Made by a program: the position numbers and the translations under genes
Notes under the pieces: model-generated
The model's database searches: none
What the model was told of the DNA's origin: nothing
Seen by the model: only the letters and a program-made list of their open reading frames with translations
Assembly: GCF_030464885.1 (NCBI RefSeq)
Contig: NZ_JALPRJ010000045.1
Span: forward strand, 1-64,000
DNA: 64,000 bases
Reading direction: 5' to 3'
From: Caballeronia sp. SEWSISQ10-4 2
GTDB lineage: Bacteria; Pseudomonadota; Gammaproteobacteria; Burkholderiales; Burkholderiaceae
Shown here: in pieces, positions 15,830 to 25,385 of the stretch
Layout of the letters: each line of letters begins with the position of its first letter
Position numbering within the stretch: position 1 is the stretch's first letter

Positions 15830-18217
15830 ATGGACACACAGGCACCTTCCAGCTCCCTTCGCCTTTCTCCCGACGAATTGCGCAAGATCGACGGGTACTG
15901 GCGCGCTTGCAATTACCTGTCGGTCGGCATGATCTATCTACGCGCCAATCCCCTCCTGCGCGAACCTCTGAAAACGGAACACATCAAGCGCCGTTTGTTG
16001 GGACATTGGGGATCGGACCCCGGCCAGTCGTTCACCTGGGTGCACCTGAACCGCCTGATCATGAGGGATGACCTGAACGTCATGTTCATCTCCGGCCCGG
16101 GGCATGGTGCGCCGGCAACCTTATCGAACTCGTACCTGGAAGGTTATTACTCCGAGGTCTATCCGGATCGCAGCGCCGACGAAACCGGCATGCTGCGCCT
16201 GTTCCGATCGTTTTCATCGCCGGGTGGCATTGGTTCACATTGCACCCCTGAAACGCCGGGATCGATACACGAAGGCGGCGAGCTCGGCTACAGCCTCTCG
16301 CATGGATTCGGCGCGGCGTTCGACAACCCCGACCTGATCGTGGCTGTGATGGTCGGCGACGGCGAAGCCGAGACCGGTCCGCTCGCCACCTCATGGCATT
16401 CGAACAAGTTCCTGAACCCGGTGGTGGACGGCGCGGTGCTGCCCATCCTGCATCTGAACGGCTACAAGATCGCGAACCCGACCATCCTCGCGCGCATTCC
16501 CGAAAAAGAACTTGAAGCATTGATGACGGGCTACGGTTATAAGCCTCACTTCGTGTCGGGCCACGATCCCGCCGTCATGCATCAACTGATGGCTGCGACG
16601 CTGGAGACTTGTATCGGCGAGATTCGCGCGATTCAGGCTCATGCACGTTCTAGCGGTGACACCACACGTCCGCGCTGGCCGATGATCGTGTTGCGTTCGC
16701 CGAAAGGCTGGACCGGCCCGAAGGAAGTCGACGGCCACAAGGTCGAAGATTTCTGGCGCGCACATCAGGTGCCGGTGCTCGATCCGGTGACCAGCGCGAA
16801 GAGCCTGAAGGTCGTGGAAGCGTGGATGCGCAGCTACAAGCCCGAAGAACTCTTCGACGAAAACGGCACGCTGATTGAAGAACTCAAAGAGATCGCGCCG
16901 AAGGGCGACCGCCGCATCAGCGCCAATCCGCATGCGAACGGCGGCCGGCTCCGACGCTCGCTTGACCTGCCCGACATTCGCGACTACGCGTTCGATGTCA
17001 ACGATCCCGCCAGCACGTATCAATCACCGACCGCGGTGCTGGCGAGCTGGCTGCGCGACGTCATCAAACGCAACATGAGCACCTTCAAACTGTTCGGTCC
17101 CGATGAAACCGCCAGCAACAAACTCGATGGCGTGTATGACGCATCGGGCAAACGCTGGATTGCCGAGATCAAGCTGGAAGACAGCGACGGCGGTGCGTTA
17201 TCGCCTGATGGCCGCGTGATGGAAATGCTCAGCGAACACACGCTGGAAGGCTGGTTCGAAGGGTATGTGCTCACGGGCCGGCACGGGCTGCTCGCGACCT
17301 ATGAAGCGTTCGTGCACGTGATCGATTCCATGTTCAACCAGCACGCCAAGTGGTTGGAAAAAGCGAAGAAAGAACTCGACTGGCGTGCGCCGGTGCCTTC
17401 GGTGAACCTGCTGATAACCTCGCTGGTATGGCGTCAGGATCACAACGGATTTACGCACCAGGACCCGGGCTTTCTCGATGTCGTCACGAACAAAAGTCCC
17501 GAAGTCGTGCGCATTTATTTGCCGCCGGATGCCAACTGCCTGCTGAGCGTAATGGATCATTGCCTGCGCTCGCGCGACTACATCAACGTGATCGTCGCGG
17601 ACAAGCAGCCGCACTTGCAGTACCTGGACATGGAGCATGCGCTCGCGCACTGCACCAAGGGTATCGGCATCTGGGACTGGGCATCGACAGACCAGAACAG
17701 CGAACCGGACGTGGTCATGGCTTGCGCCGGCGATATAGCGACAATGGAATCACTCGCCGCCGTCGAGATCCTGAAGGAACATTTCCCCGACCTCAAGATC
17801 CGCTTCGTGAACGTGGTGGACTTGTTCCGGCTGATGCCCGACACCGATCATCCGCACGGCTTGTCCAATCGCGATTTCGATTCCATTTTTTCGCGTGAGA
17901 AACCGGTCATCTTCAACTTCCACTCGTATCCGTCGCTGGTTCACAAGCTCACGTACAACCGCACGAATCACGAAAACATGCACGTGCATGGCTATCGCGA
18001 ACGCGGCAACATCAATACGCCGTTCGAGCTGGCGATCATCAATCAGGTCGACCGGTTTTCCCTGTGTATCGACGTGATCGATCGCGTGCCGCGGCTTCGC
18101 GATACCGGCGCGCATACGAAGAACTGGCTCAAGGACCAGATCAACGACAGCATCGCTTACGCGCGTGCGGAAGGCGTCGATCGCGATGAAATCCGCAACT
18201 GGGCATGGAAAGGCTGA
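15830..18217 (+). CDS. xfp: Xylulose-5-phosphate/fructose-6-phosphate phosphoketolase
   Basis: The 795-residue thiamine-diphosphate enzyme cleaves xylulose-5-P or fructose-6-P with phosphate to acetyl phosphate plus a smaller sugar phosphate. Phosphoketolase signatures are complete: ISGPGHGAPA near residue 85, EGGELGYSLSHGFGAAF near 145, the TPP motif VGDGEAETGP, and a C-terminal domain with HNGFTHQDPGF and the usual length. ATG 15830 has only a weak Shine-Dalgarno. Acetate kinase follows 4 nt after the stop. Together they form an ATP-yielding route from pentose or hexose phosphate to acetate that does not pass through pyruvate. Confidence 0.96.
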   Translation: MDTQAPSSSLRLSPDELRKIDGYWRACNYLSVGMIYLRANPLLREPLKTEHIKRRLLGHWGSDPGQSFTWVHLNRLIMRDDLNVMFISGPGHGAPATLSNSYLEGYYSEVYPDRSADETGMLRLFRSFSSPGGIGSHCTPETPGSIHEGGELGYSLSHGFGAAFDNPDLIVAVMVGDGEAETGPLATSWHSNKFLNPVVDGAVLPILHLNGYKIANPTILARIPEKELEALMTGYGYKPHFVSGHDPAVMHQLMAATLETCIGEIRAIQAHARSSGDTTRPRWPMIVLRSPKGWTGPKEVDGHKVEDFWRAHQVPVLDPVTSAKSLKVVEAWMRSYKPEELFDENGTLIEELKEIAPKGDRRISANPHANGGRLRRSLDLPDIRDYAFDVNDPASTYQSPTAVLASWLRDVIKRNMSTFKLFGPDETASNKLDGVYDASGKRWIAEIKLEDSDGGALSPDGRVMEMLSEHTLEGWFEGYVLTGRHGLLATYEAFVHVIDSMFNQHAKWLEKAKKELDWRAPVPSVNLLITSLVWRQDHNGFTHQDPGFLDVVTNKSPEVVRIYLPPDANCLLSVMDHCLRSRDYINVIVADKQPHLQYLDMEHALAHCTKGIGIWDWASTDQNSEPDVVMACAGDIATMESLAAVEILKEHFPDLKIRFVNVVDLFRLMPDTDHPHGLSNRDFDSIFSREKPVIFNFHSYPSLVHKLTYNRTNHENMHVHGYRERGNINTPFELAIINQVDRFSLCIDVIDRVPRLRDTGAHTKNWLKDQINDSIAYARAEGVDRDEIRNWAWKG

Positions 18218-18221
18218 GACC

Positions 18222-19328
18222 ATGACGCTGGGTATCCTGGTGCTGAACAGCGGTTCGTCGTCGCTGAAATTCGGCGTGTATGTGCCGGACAGCGGCGACG
18301 AAACCGCGTGGCTGACCGGCAGCGCGAAGGGCATCGGCCGCGACGATGGTTCGCTCACCATGCGCTCGTCGGACGGTGCTGTCGATGTGAAGCAAAACCA
18401 CGTGATGGAGTCGCAACACGACGCGTTGCAACGCGTGGCGGACGCGCTGCACGAGCATCTCGACCAGCCGCTGGCCGCGGTGGGTCATCGCGTGGTGCAC
18501 GGCGGTCCGCATCTGACTGCGCACACGCTCATCACAAGCGAGGCCAAGCAGACCTTGCGCAATGCGGTGCCATTCGCACCGTTGCATCTGCCTCAGGCAC
18601 TTGAACTGCTCGAGCAAGCACAGCAAATCTTTAGCAACGTGCCGCATTACGCCTGCCTCGACACCGCGTTCCACCAGACCATGCCCACGCGGGCCACTCA
18701 CCTCGCGCTGCCGAAACACTACGCTGACGAAGGTCTCGTTCGATACGGCTTCCATGGCCTCTCGTACGAGTCCATCGTCTCAACGCTCGGCAGCGATCTT
18801 CCCTCCCGCCTCGTGGTCGCGCATCTTGGCAGCGGCGCCAGCCTTTGCGCGATCCGCGATGGCCGCTCCATCGATACGACCATGGGTCTCACACCCACTG
18901 GCGGCATTCCGATGGCAACCCGCACCGGCGACCTCGACCCCGGCGTGTTCGTGTATCTCATGCGGACCGGTTCCCTGGATGCCGATGCGATCGAACATCT
19001 GATCAATCACGAAAGCGGTCTCAAGGGCCTCTCCGATTCGAACGACGACATGCAAACGCTTCTGCAACGCAGTGACGCAGATGCAGAGCTCGCCATCGAT
19101 ATCTTCTGCACCGCGGTACGCAAGACGATCGGCGCTTATGCCGCGTTGATGGGCGGTCTCGACAGGGTCGTGTTCACCGGGGGTATCGGCGAGCATGCAC
19201 AGACTGTGCGTGAGCGCATTTGCGAGGGACTTGAATTTCTCGATGTTCAATTCGAGGTGATCGAAACGCAGGAAGAACGGCAGATCGCGCGTCATTGCCG
19301 CACGCTGCTTGCCGGAGCCGCTGGCTAA
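18222..19328 (+). CDS. ackA: Acetate kinase
   Basis: The 368-residue enzyme transfers phosphate from acetyl phosphate to ADP, giving acetate and ATP. Motifs seen are NSGSSSLKF near residue 8, the HRVVHGG substrate region, FHGLSYE, and the adenine-site HLGSGASLCAI. It is about 30 residues shorter than typical acetate kinases (about 400), a length also seen in some Burkholderiaceae enzymes. The ATG lies 4 nt after the phosphoketolase stop, so the two are one operon. No phosphotransacetylase is nearby. Confidence 0.94.
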   Translation: MTLGILVLNSGSSSLKFGVYVPDSGDETAWLTGSAKGIGRDDGSLTMRSSDGAVDVKQNHVMESQHDALQRVADALHEHLDQPLAAVGHRVVHGGPHLTAHTLITSEAKQTLRNAVPFAPLHLPQALELLEQAQQIFSNVPHYACLDTAFHQTMPTRATHLALPKHYADEGLVRYGFHGLSYESIVSTLGSDLPSRLVVAHLGSGASLCAIRDGRSIDTTMGLTPTGGIPMATRTGDLDPGVFVYLMRTGSLDADAIEHLINHESGLKGLSDSNDDMQTLLQRSDADAELAIDIFCTAVRKTIGAYAALMGGLDRVVFTGGIGEHAQTVRERICEGLEFLDVQFEVIETQEERQIARHCRTLLAGAAG

Positions 19329-19679
19329 AAGCGCAGCGCTCAATCAGAAGACATCGGGCAACAACGCGTTTGTACCTTCAGCCATGCTCATGCGTGCCGC
19401 TGCCATGTGCTCCGCGCCAGAAGAACACCTGCTCGACACGCTGATGTCGCAGACCGGTAAACGACCCGGTGCGCTCTTCCTGCGTTTGAACCCCGCGCTA
19501 TCCGCGTACAACCACGTAAATCGAATAAGTAACCCGTGGCGAGTAACTATTACCTCCAGTCTGAAGTAAAAAATTCCTCCTATAACCGTAGTTCGCCAAT
19601 GTGAACGCAATATCCGGAGTGTTTTCAACCGCTGACCGGCAGACACTGGATCACTCGAACCTGCATGGAGAAGCCGTTT
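19329..19679. other. Intergenic region with coding-like fragment
   Basis: This 350-bp stretch separates ackA from the oxygenase gene. From 19384 to 19569 a plus-strand frame (62 codons, ending in TAA) has GC-rich third positions over its first 40 codons, but no Shine-Dalgarno and no recognisable family. After about 19520 the DNA becomes AT-rich, consistent with a promoter for the oxygenase. I cannot support a gene here. Confidence 0.35.
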
Positions 19680-20402
19680 ATGGATGTCCTGGCTACCGGT
19701 ATGGAAGCGCGCGTGAACGCCATCGACTGGCACACGGTTGAAGAGGAGCTGGATCAATTCGGCTGCGCAATGGTCGCGAATTTGCTTACGCCCACAGAAT
19801 GCGGCGCGTTGAAAGCGCTCTATTCTCACGACGAGCTGTACCGAAGCCGCGTGGTCATGGCGCGACATGGCTTCGGGCGCGGCGAGTACAAGTACTACAG
19901 TTATCCGTTGCCCCAGGTGATCGGCAACTTGCGCGAGGTGGTCTATCCACATCTGGTCCCGATCGCGAATCGATGGAACGAGATCATGCGTATCGACACG
20001 CGTTATCCGCCGGACCACGCCGAATTCATCGACCGGTGCCATGCGGCCGGGCAAGTGCGGCCAACGCCGCTGATCCTTCAATACGGCAAAGGCGATTACA
20101 ACTGCCTGCATCAAGACCTGTATGGCGAGCACGTGTTTCCGCTGCAGCTCGCAATCTTGCTGTCGGTGCCGGGACGCGACTTTACAGGCGGAGAGTTCGT
20201 CATGACCGAGCAACGGCCGCGCATGCAATCGCGGGCCGAAGTCGTGCCGTTAGCGCAAGGGGACGCCGTGATTTTCGCCGTGCATAACCGGCCAGTGAAC
20301 GGGACACGCGGAGCATATCGCGTGAATCTGAGGCATGGGGTCAGCCGGCTGAGATCGGGGCACCGGCATACAGTGGGCGTCATTTTCCACGACGCGGCCT
20401 GA
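19680..20402 (+). CDS. 2-oxoglutarate/Fe(II)-dependent oxygenase
   Basis: The product has 240 residues and belongs to the 2OG-Fe(II) dioxygenase superfamily (COG3826-like). The iron triad is visible as HQD (His144, Asp146) and His219 in VNLRHG. Arg229 ten residues later fits the 2OG carboxylate ligand. The beta-strand LAILLSVPG and GGEFVMTEQRP match the double-stranded beta-helix core. The ATG at 19680 has GGAG 9 nt upstream, whereas the in-frame ATG at 19665 has no site, so the shorter start is preferred. Substrate unknown; a protein or amino-acid hydroxylase is possible. It converges on ribA with a 19-bp gap. Confidence 0.8.
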   Translation: MDVLATGMEARVNAIDWHTVEEELDQFGCAMVANLLTPTECGALKALYSHDELYRSRVVMARHGFGRGEYKYYSYPLPQVIGNLREVVYPHLVPIANRWNEIMRIDTRYPPDHAEFIDRCHAAGQVRPTPLILQYGKGDYNCLHQDLYGEHVFPLQLAILLSVPGRDFTGGEFVMTEQRPRMQSRAEVVPLAQGDAVIFAVHNRPVNGTRGAYRVNLRHGVSRLRSGHRHTVGVIFHDAA

Positions 20403-20421
20403 GACGCCCACGCAAGGTCAG

Positions 20422-21072
20422 TTATTCGTTTTCGTCAAAGTAATGACCAAAACGAACCTGCTTCGTCTTGATGTAGCGCTCGTTTTCCTCGCGCACCGGA
20501 ATAGCCAGCGCCACACGCTCGCATACGGGAATGTCGTGCTTGAGCAGCGTGTCGAACTTCGATGGATTGTTGCTCATCAGGCGCACCGAACGCACGCCGA
20601 GCGCACGCAGGATCGCGGCGGCCGAGTCATATTCCCGTGCGTCGTCGGGCAAGCCGAGATGCAGGTTGGCGTCGACGGTGTCGTAGCCCTGCTCTTGCAG
20701 CGCATACGCGCGGATCTTGTTCGCCAGCCCGATACCGCGGCCTTCATGACCGCGCAGATACAGCAAAATACCGCGATTTTCAGCAGCGATATAACGCATG
20801 GCGAGGTCCAGCTGCTCGCCGCAATCACAGCGATATGAGCCGAATACATCGCCCGTGACACATTCGGAATGCAGCCGGCACAGGACGGATTCGCCGTGGG
20901 CGACGTCGCCCATCACGAGCGTCAGATGCTCCGCGCCCGTGCTCTTTACGCGATACACATGCGACTCGAAAACGCCGTAACGCGTGGGAATCGTGGCCTT
21001 CGCCACGAGTTCGACGCATTCTTCGTGGGCTGCTTCGGCAGTGGCTGCCGGTGAATCAGAAACGTTTTTCAT
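20422..21072 (-). CDS. ribA: GTP cyclohydrolase II
   Basis: The 216-residue enzyme of riboflavin synthesis converts GTP to 2,5-diamino-6-ribosylamino-pyrimidinone 5'-phosphate, formate and pyrophosphate. The zinc-binding Cys pattern (RLHSECVTGDVFGSYRCDCG) and the catalytic RGHEGRGIGL are intact, as is the C-terminal SNNPSK. Length matches stand-alone RibA, with no DHBP-synthase fusion. AAGAGAAT precedes the ATG at 21072. No FMN riboswitch is apparent in the 285 bp upstream. Confidence 0.95.
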   Translation of the reverse strand: MKNVSDSPAATAEAAHEECVELVAKATIPTRYGVFESHVYRVKSTGAEHLTLVMGDVAHGESVLCRLHSECVTGDVFGSYRCDCGEQLDLAMRYIAAENRGILLYLRGHEGRGIGLANKIRAYALQEQGYDTVDANLHLGLPDDAREYDSAAAILRALGVRSVRLMSNNPSKFDTLLKHDIPVCERVALAIPVREENERYIKTKQVRFGHYFDENE

Positions 21073-21356
21073 ATTCTCTTGTACTGCATAGGAGGGCGTG
21101 AGCCGCATACCGGTATTTAATCGGTAACTTTAGCAAGAAGCGGGAGCGCCCGGTCCGACATGTTAAAACGGCCGGGAAATATTTGCAGCCCGCAGGTTTG
21201 GAGGCGGATTGGAACTGCCGCCAATCCAGTCGATTCCGGCATATCGAAAGAAGAACGTATCGCTTCGTCAAAAATTCCCTGATTGGTAAAGTAGGCGATT
21301 ACTTAGGCGCACCCTTCCGCCTTCGAGCCCCGTCCTTCAACCTTTCCCGACCTTAC

Positions 21357-23003
21357 ATGCCACCTAAAAGCCTGCCGACCCACTCCTTCTTCACTCCAGC
21401 CCGCAAGCTGGCCCGCACCGCGGCTTGCGGGCTTATCGCCTTCGGCGTCCTCGCCGGCGCGGCCCATGCGGCAGGCAAGACCCTGGTGTTCTGTTCCGAA
21501 GGCAGTCCGGCGGGCTTCGACTCGGCGCAATACACCACCAGCACGGACTTCGACGCCGGCGCGCACGCAGTCTACGACACGCTCGTCGAATTCAAGCGCG
21601 GTTCACTCGATCTGGTGCCCGGTCTCGCCGAGACATGGGACGAGTCGGCGGATGCAAAGACCTTCACCTTTCATCTCCGGCACGGGGTCAAGTTCCAGTC
21701 CACACCCTGGTTCAAACCCACCCGCGACTTCAATGCCGACGACGTCGTCTTTACCTTCAAACGCATGATCGACCCGAACAATGCGTTCCAGAAGGCGCAC
21801 CCGGTCAGCTTCCCGTATCTCAGCGACCTCGGCTATGACAAGAACATTGCATCGGTTGAAAAACTCGACGACACCACCGTGCGCTTCACGCTGCATACGT
21901 CGGACGTGGTATTCGTGCGCAACATCGCGATGGAGTTCGCCTCCATTGTCTCGGCGGAATACGCCGACCAGCTGCTGAAGGCCGGCAAGACGGAGGACCT
22001 GAACCAGAAGCCCGTGGGCACGGGGCCGTTCGTGTTCCGCGACTATCAGAAAGACGCGACCATCCGCTATGACGCGCATCCGGACTTCTGGAACAAGAAG
22101 GACGTGCGTATCGGGAAACTGGTGTTCGCGATCACACCGGACGCCGCCGTGCGCATGCAGAAACTCGCCAGCGGCGAGTGCCAGATGACGGCCTTCCCGC
22201 GCCCCGCCGACATCCAGACGGCCCGCAGCAATCCGAAACTCGCGGTGCTGTCGGGAGTGGGTTTCAACGTGGCTTACGTCGGCTACAACACCACGCACAA
22301 GCCGCTCGATAACGTGCTGGTGCGGCGCGCGCTGGACATGGCCGTCGACAAACCCGCCATCCTGAAGAGCGTCTACGAAGGCGCTGCCACCCTGGCCTCG
22401 AATCCGATGCCGCCGTCGCAATGGTCGTATAACAAGGCGTTGAAAGACGCGCCTTACGATCCCGCGAAGGCGCGCGACCTGCTGAAACAAGCGGGTTTTC
22501 CGAACGGCTTTTCGATCACGTTATGGGCCATGCCCGTACAGCGCGGTTACAACCCGAACGCACGCCTGATGGCGCAATTGATTCAGTCGGACTGGGCGAA
22601 GATCGGCGTGAAGGCGAACATCGTGACCTACGAGTGGGCCGAATATAACAAGCGCGCGAAGGTTGACGGCGAGCACGACGCCATCCTCTACGGCTGGATG
22701 GGCGACAACGGCGACCCGGACAACTGGCTCGGCACGACCCTCGGATGCGACGCGGTGCATGGCAGCAACGTGGCCAAGTGGTGCAACAAGCAATTCGACG
22801 ATCTGCTCGGCAAGGCGCGGCTGATCACGGATCTGAAAACCCGCACCAAGCTTTACGAAGAGGCGCAGGTCGTGTTCAAGGATCAGGTCCCTTACACGCC
22901 GATTGCCCACGCCAATGCGTTCCAGTTGATGACGAAGGACGTCAAGGGTTACGAGATCAGCCCGCTCGGCGGACATCGTTTCGACGGCATCTCGCTGGAC
23001 TGA
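21357..23003 (+). CDS. ABC transporter substrate-binding protein, peptide type (family 5)
   Basis: The 548-residue periplasmic binding protein is of the DppA/OppA class (SBP_bac_5). A signal peptide with a basic N-terminus and hydrophobic core ends near AHAAG (about residue 37). Typical features are the segment DSADAKTFTFHLRHGVKF, RRALDMAVDKPAILKSV, and the peptide-site tail. It most resembles DppA, the dipeptide receptor. No permease or ATPase genes are adjacent, so it must share a transporter encoded elsewhere. The start is ATG 21357; 58 further in-frame codons upstream are not protein-like. A 7-bp inverted repeat (GGATTGG-N8-CCAATCC, 21206-21227) lies in its leader. Confidence 0.88.
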   Translation: MPPKSLPTHSFFTPARKLARTAACGLIAFGVLAGAAHAAGKTLVFCSEGSPAGFDSAQYTTSTDFDAGAHAVYDTLVEFKRGSLDLVPGLAETWDESADAKTFTFHLRHGVKFQSTPWFKPTRDFNADDVVFTFKRMIDPNNAFQKAHPVSFPYLSDLGYDKNIASVEKLDDTTVRFTLHTSDVVFVRNIAMEFASIVSAEYADQLLKAGKTEDLNQKPVGTGPFVFRDYQKDATIRYDAHPDFWNKKDVRIGKLVFAITPDAAVRMQKLASGECQMTAFPRPADIQTARSNPKLAVLSGVGFNVAYVGYNTTHKPLDNVLVRRALDMAVDKPAILKSVYEGAATLASNPMPPSQWSYNKALKDAPYDPAKARDLLKQAGFPNGFSITLWAMPVQRGYNPNARLMAQLIQSDWAKIGVKANIVTYEWAEYNKRAKVDGEHDAILYGWMGDNGDPDNWLGTTLGCDAVHGSNVAKWCNKQFDDLLGKARLITDLKTRTKLYEEAQVVFKDQVPYTPIAHANAFQLMTKDVKGYEISPLGGHRFDGISLD

Positions 23004-23021
23004 TCGAGTCTGCCTGACCTA

Positions 23022-23055
23022 CGCGGCGGCGGGCTTTGACGGGCCCGTCGCTGCG
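23022..23055 (+). terminator. Probable intrinsic terminator after the binding-protein gene
   Basis: A 13-bp GC-rich stem (23022-23034 with 23043-23055), containing two G-U pairs and an 8-nt loop, is followed by a short, impure T-tract (TTGTTT). It lies 19 bp after the stop of the binding-protein gene. Confidence 0.45.
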
Positions 23056-23060
23056 TTGTT

Positions 23061-23375
23061 TCAAGCGAGGTGGTCGAAGCTGCCGGGGCCCGTTTGACGC
23101 TGTACTTTCGCTATGCGCCAGACCACGGACCGCTGATCAATCACCGCATGCACGGGTGAATGACCCATCTCGACCATGATCCGCTCTGCCGCGTCAGTGC
23201 CATTGGCGACCGAATCCCAAATCAGCATGTCGACGATCGAGCCATCGTCCAGCTCGGCGATGCGCCGCGACTGAAACCCTGGCTGGCGACTTAGCCATAT
23301 ATCGATGTCGGCATTGGCAGCGATAAAATCTTCGACAATGAGACCCTTGGCAAGCTTGAAGGTCGTGATTTCCAT
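23061..23375 (-). CDS. Small dimeric alpha-beta barrel (ABM-like) protein
   Basis: The product has 104 residues. The pattern ITTFKLAKG..VEDFIAANADIDIWLSRQPGFQSRRIAELDDG..VDMLIWDS fits the antibiotic-biosynthesis-monooxygenase / stress-responsive ferredoxin-like fold. It has no recognisable cofactor site. The ATG at 23375 has GGAGAAG just upstream and is preferred to 23402. It lies 208 bp downstream of the TPP-enzyme gene on the same strand and may be co-transcribed. Function unknown. Confidence 0.65.
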   Translation of the reverse strand: MEITTFKLAKGLIVEDFIAANADIDIWLSRQPGFQSRRIAELDDGSIVDMLIWDSVANGTDAAERIMVEMGHSPVHAVIDQRSVVWRIAKVQRQTGPGSFDHLA

Positions 23376-23582
23376 AGCTTCTCCGTATTGAACTTTCATC
23401 AACTATCTTTCATCGGCTTTGCAGCCGCACTAAGCGATCGTATTCGCAAGCCACGGAGACGGTCTGCCAAGCAGCCATCCGCTAGCCGTTGTCACTACCA
23501 GATGTGCCACCGCGTATTCTGTACGGCAATCACGGGGATACCAACGAGCCCCCGTACTGCACCCGATCCCAACGCGCACTGT

Positions 23583-25385
23583 TCACGAACAAGCCGCGCA
23601 TTCCGCATAGTACCGATTCGGTTCGGGAAAGACTCCGGTCATCACTTCGATCAGGAATGGCCCGTTGTACCGCGACGCTTCGCTCAGCGCATCCTCCAGG
23701 TCATCGAGGCACTCGACCATGCGCGCCGCCACACCGAGCGAAGACGCAAAAGCAGTCCAGTCATGGCGAGGGAGCTTGGTGAACTGCTCCGAAATCGACC
23801 CGCTGCCGATCGCGTCGATATGGATTGCGCCATGCGCAGAGTTATTCAACACGACGTAAATCATCTTGACCCGGTAGCGCGCTGCGGTCTGAATCTCCAT
23901 TCCGTGCATCAGCATGCATCCGTCGCCAGTCACTACGACACACGGGCGCTCTGGGGCTGCAAGCTTGATGCCGATCCCGGCGGCGATTGCCCAACCCATC
24001 GGCGCGAGGGAGCTGGACGAAAAGTAGTTGCCAATGCCCGACGAAAGCCAGTAATGGGCCATGAAGACACGGTGGGCGCCGGAATCCACGACGACGTTGC
24101 TGTCCTTCGGCAGTAATTGGCACAAGCGCTTCACTACGTCTCCCGGATAAAGCGATCGATCGCCGCGCGAAACCCGAACGCCGACTTCCTCGAATCGATG
24201 GTCGTACAACGGGGTTTGGCCGACCTCGGCGACCCACGCTTTTCTTGTTTCAAGCACCTTCAGGAAGTCGGCGCTGCTGTCCGTATCCGTCTGGGACAGC
24301 AAGCGAAATGTCGCGCCAATCCCGGAGAAAATTCTGCCGTGCGCGACGTGCCCCATTGCGGGCGGGTCGAAGCTGTCGTCGAAGATGATCAACTCTTTCC
24401 CGGCAGTCAGCTTCTTACTCCAATTCATGCTGTCGCGCTGGTTCAAGTCGCTGCCAAACACGACAAGGGCGTCGAGCCAGTCCGAATTGATCACGTGAGC
24501 GGCCCGCGAGTGGCTGGAGAATCCATAAATGCCGAGAGCAAGAACATGATCCTCAGGAAACGCGCCCTTTCCCGGCAGTGTGGTCGCGACGGGAATGTGA
24601 AATTTTTCGGCCACCTCGAGCAGGACCTTTGCGGTTTCCGTGTCATTGCCGCGACTTCCGATCAGGAAAGCGACTTTCTTCGATTTGAGGAGATACTGGT
24701 TGCACAAGGCATCCAACGCTGCGCGACTCGCGGGGACTTCGCACACATTGAATTCGTCATGATCGTACAGTTGCCTTGTTACGTCCTGACCGGACAGAAC
24801 TTCCTGCTTTTGAACGTCAATAGGAATGCTGATGAAAGACCGCGCTCGGCGCATCCAGTTTAAACCGTCCGTCGCGCGGCGCATTTCGGCTTGAATATTT
24901 TCCTTGTTCTTTAGCTCGACGACATTTTCCACCAGGTTTCTCACCACGCCGCTTTCGAAAATGCCACTCAGCGTAGCGTCCTGGAACGCGCCTTTCCCTT
25001 CTGCGTGCGACGAGACACCGCCGGCAATATAGAGCATGGGAATCTGGTCTGCGAAAGCGGCAGCCATGCCGGGCACGAAATTCATGGTACCTGGTCCGGA
25101 AATCCCTATGCATACGCCAAATTTGCGGCTGGCCCGCGCATAACCATCGGCCATGAAGGCACTGCCAGTCTCATGAGCGCCAACGATTGCACGAATCGAC
25201 GGTGACTCGTCGATTGCCTCCAGCAACGGGTAGATCAACTTCCCCGGGACCAGGAAGACGTGGTCGATCTTCGCGGACTCCAACGACTTCACGACTGTTT
25301 TCGATATGCTGAACGGAGCGAGTGATCCCATAGTTTCGAGTACGACCTGAGCAGAAACTGTTGATTGGATCTCACCATCTCTCAT
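23583..25385 (-). CDS. Thiamine-diphosphate enzyme of the acetolactate synthase family
   Basis: About 600 residues with the three-domain architecture of AHAS, benzoylformate decarboxylase and sulfoacetaldehyde acetyltransferase relatives. The Glu that activates thiamine lies in AHETGSAFMADGYAR (about residue 72). A central domain follows (about 205-340), and then a TPP domain with GDGCMLMHGMEI ending in VVLNN. The product of catalysis cannot be read from the sequence. It stands alone, without IlvH, so housekeeping acetolactate synthase is unlikely. The start is uncertain: ATG 25385, ATG 25331 and a longer frame all have poor Shine-Dalgarno sequences. Third-position GC is somewhat lower than in the neighbours, which may reflect acquisition. 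Confidence 0.8.
   Translation of the reverse strand: MRDGEIQSTVSAQVVLETMGSLAPFSISKTVVKSLESAKIDHVFLVPGKLIYPLLEAIDESPSIRAIVGAHETGSAFMADGYARASRKFGVCIGISGPGTMNFVPGMAAAFADQIPMLYIAGGVSSHAEGKGAFQDATLSGIFESGVVRNLVENVVELKNKENIQAEMRRATDGLNWMRRARSFISIPIDVQKQEVLSGQDVTRQLYDHDEFNVCEVPASRAALDALCNQYLLKSKKVAFLIGSRGNDTETAKVLLEVAEKFHIPVATTLPGKGAFPEDHVLALGIYGFSSHSRAAHVINSDWLDALVVFGSDLNQRDSMNWSKKLTAGKELIIFDDSFDPPAMGHVAHGRIFSGIGATFRLLSQTDTDSSADFLKVLETRKAWVAEVGQTPLYDHRFEEVGVRVSRGDRSLYPGDVVKRLCQLLPKDSNVVVDSGAHRVFMAHYWLSSGIGNYFSSSSLAPMGWAIAAGIGIKLAAPERPCVVVTGDGCMLMHGMEIQTAARYRVKMIYVVLNNSAHGAIHIDAIGSGSISEQFTKLPRHDWTAFASSLGVAARMVECLDDLEDALSEASRYNGPFLIEVMTGVFPEPNRYYAECAACS

Noticed and set aside
21073..21356. FMN riboswitch upstream of ribA
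   Set aside because: No RFN-element conserved blocks are visible, and the leader is short.
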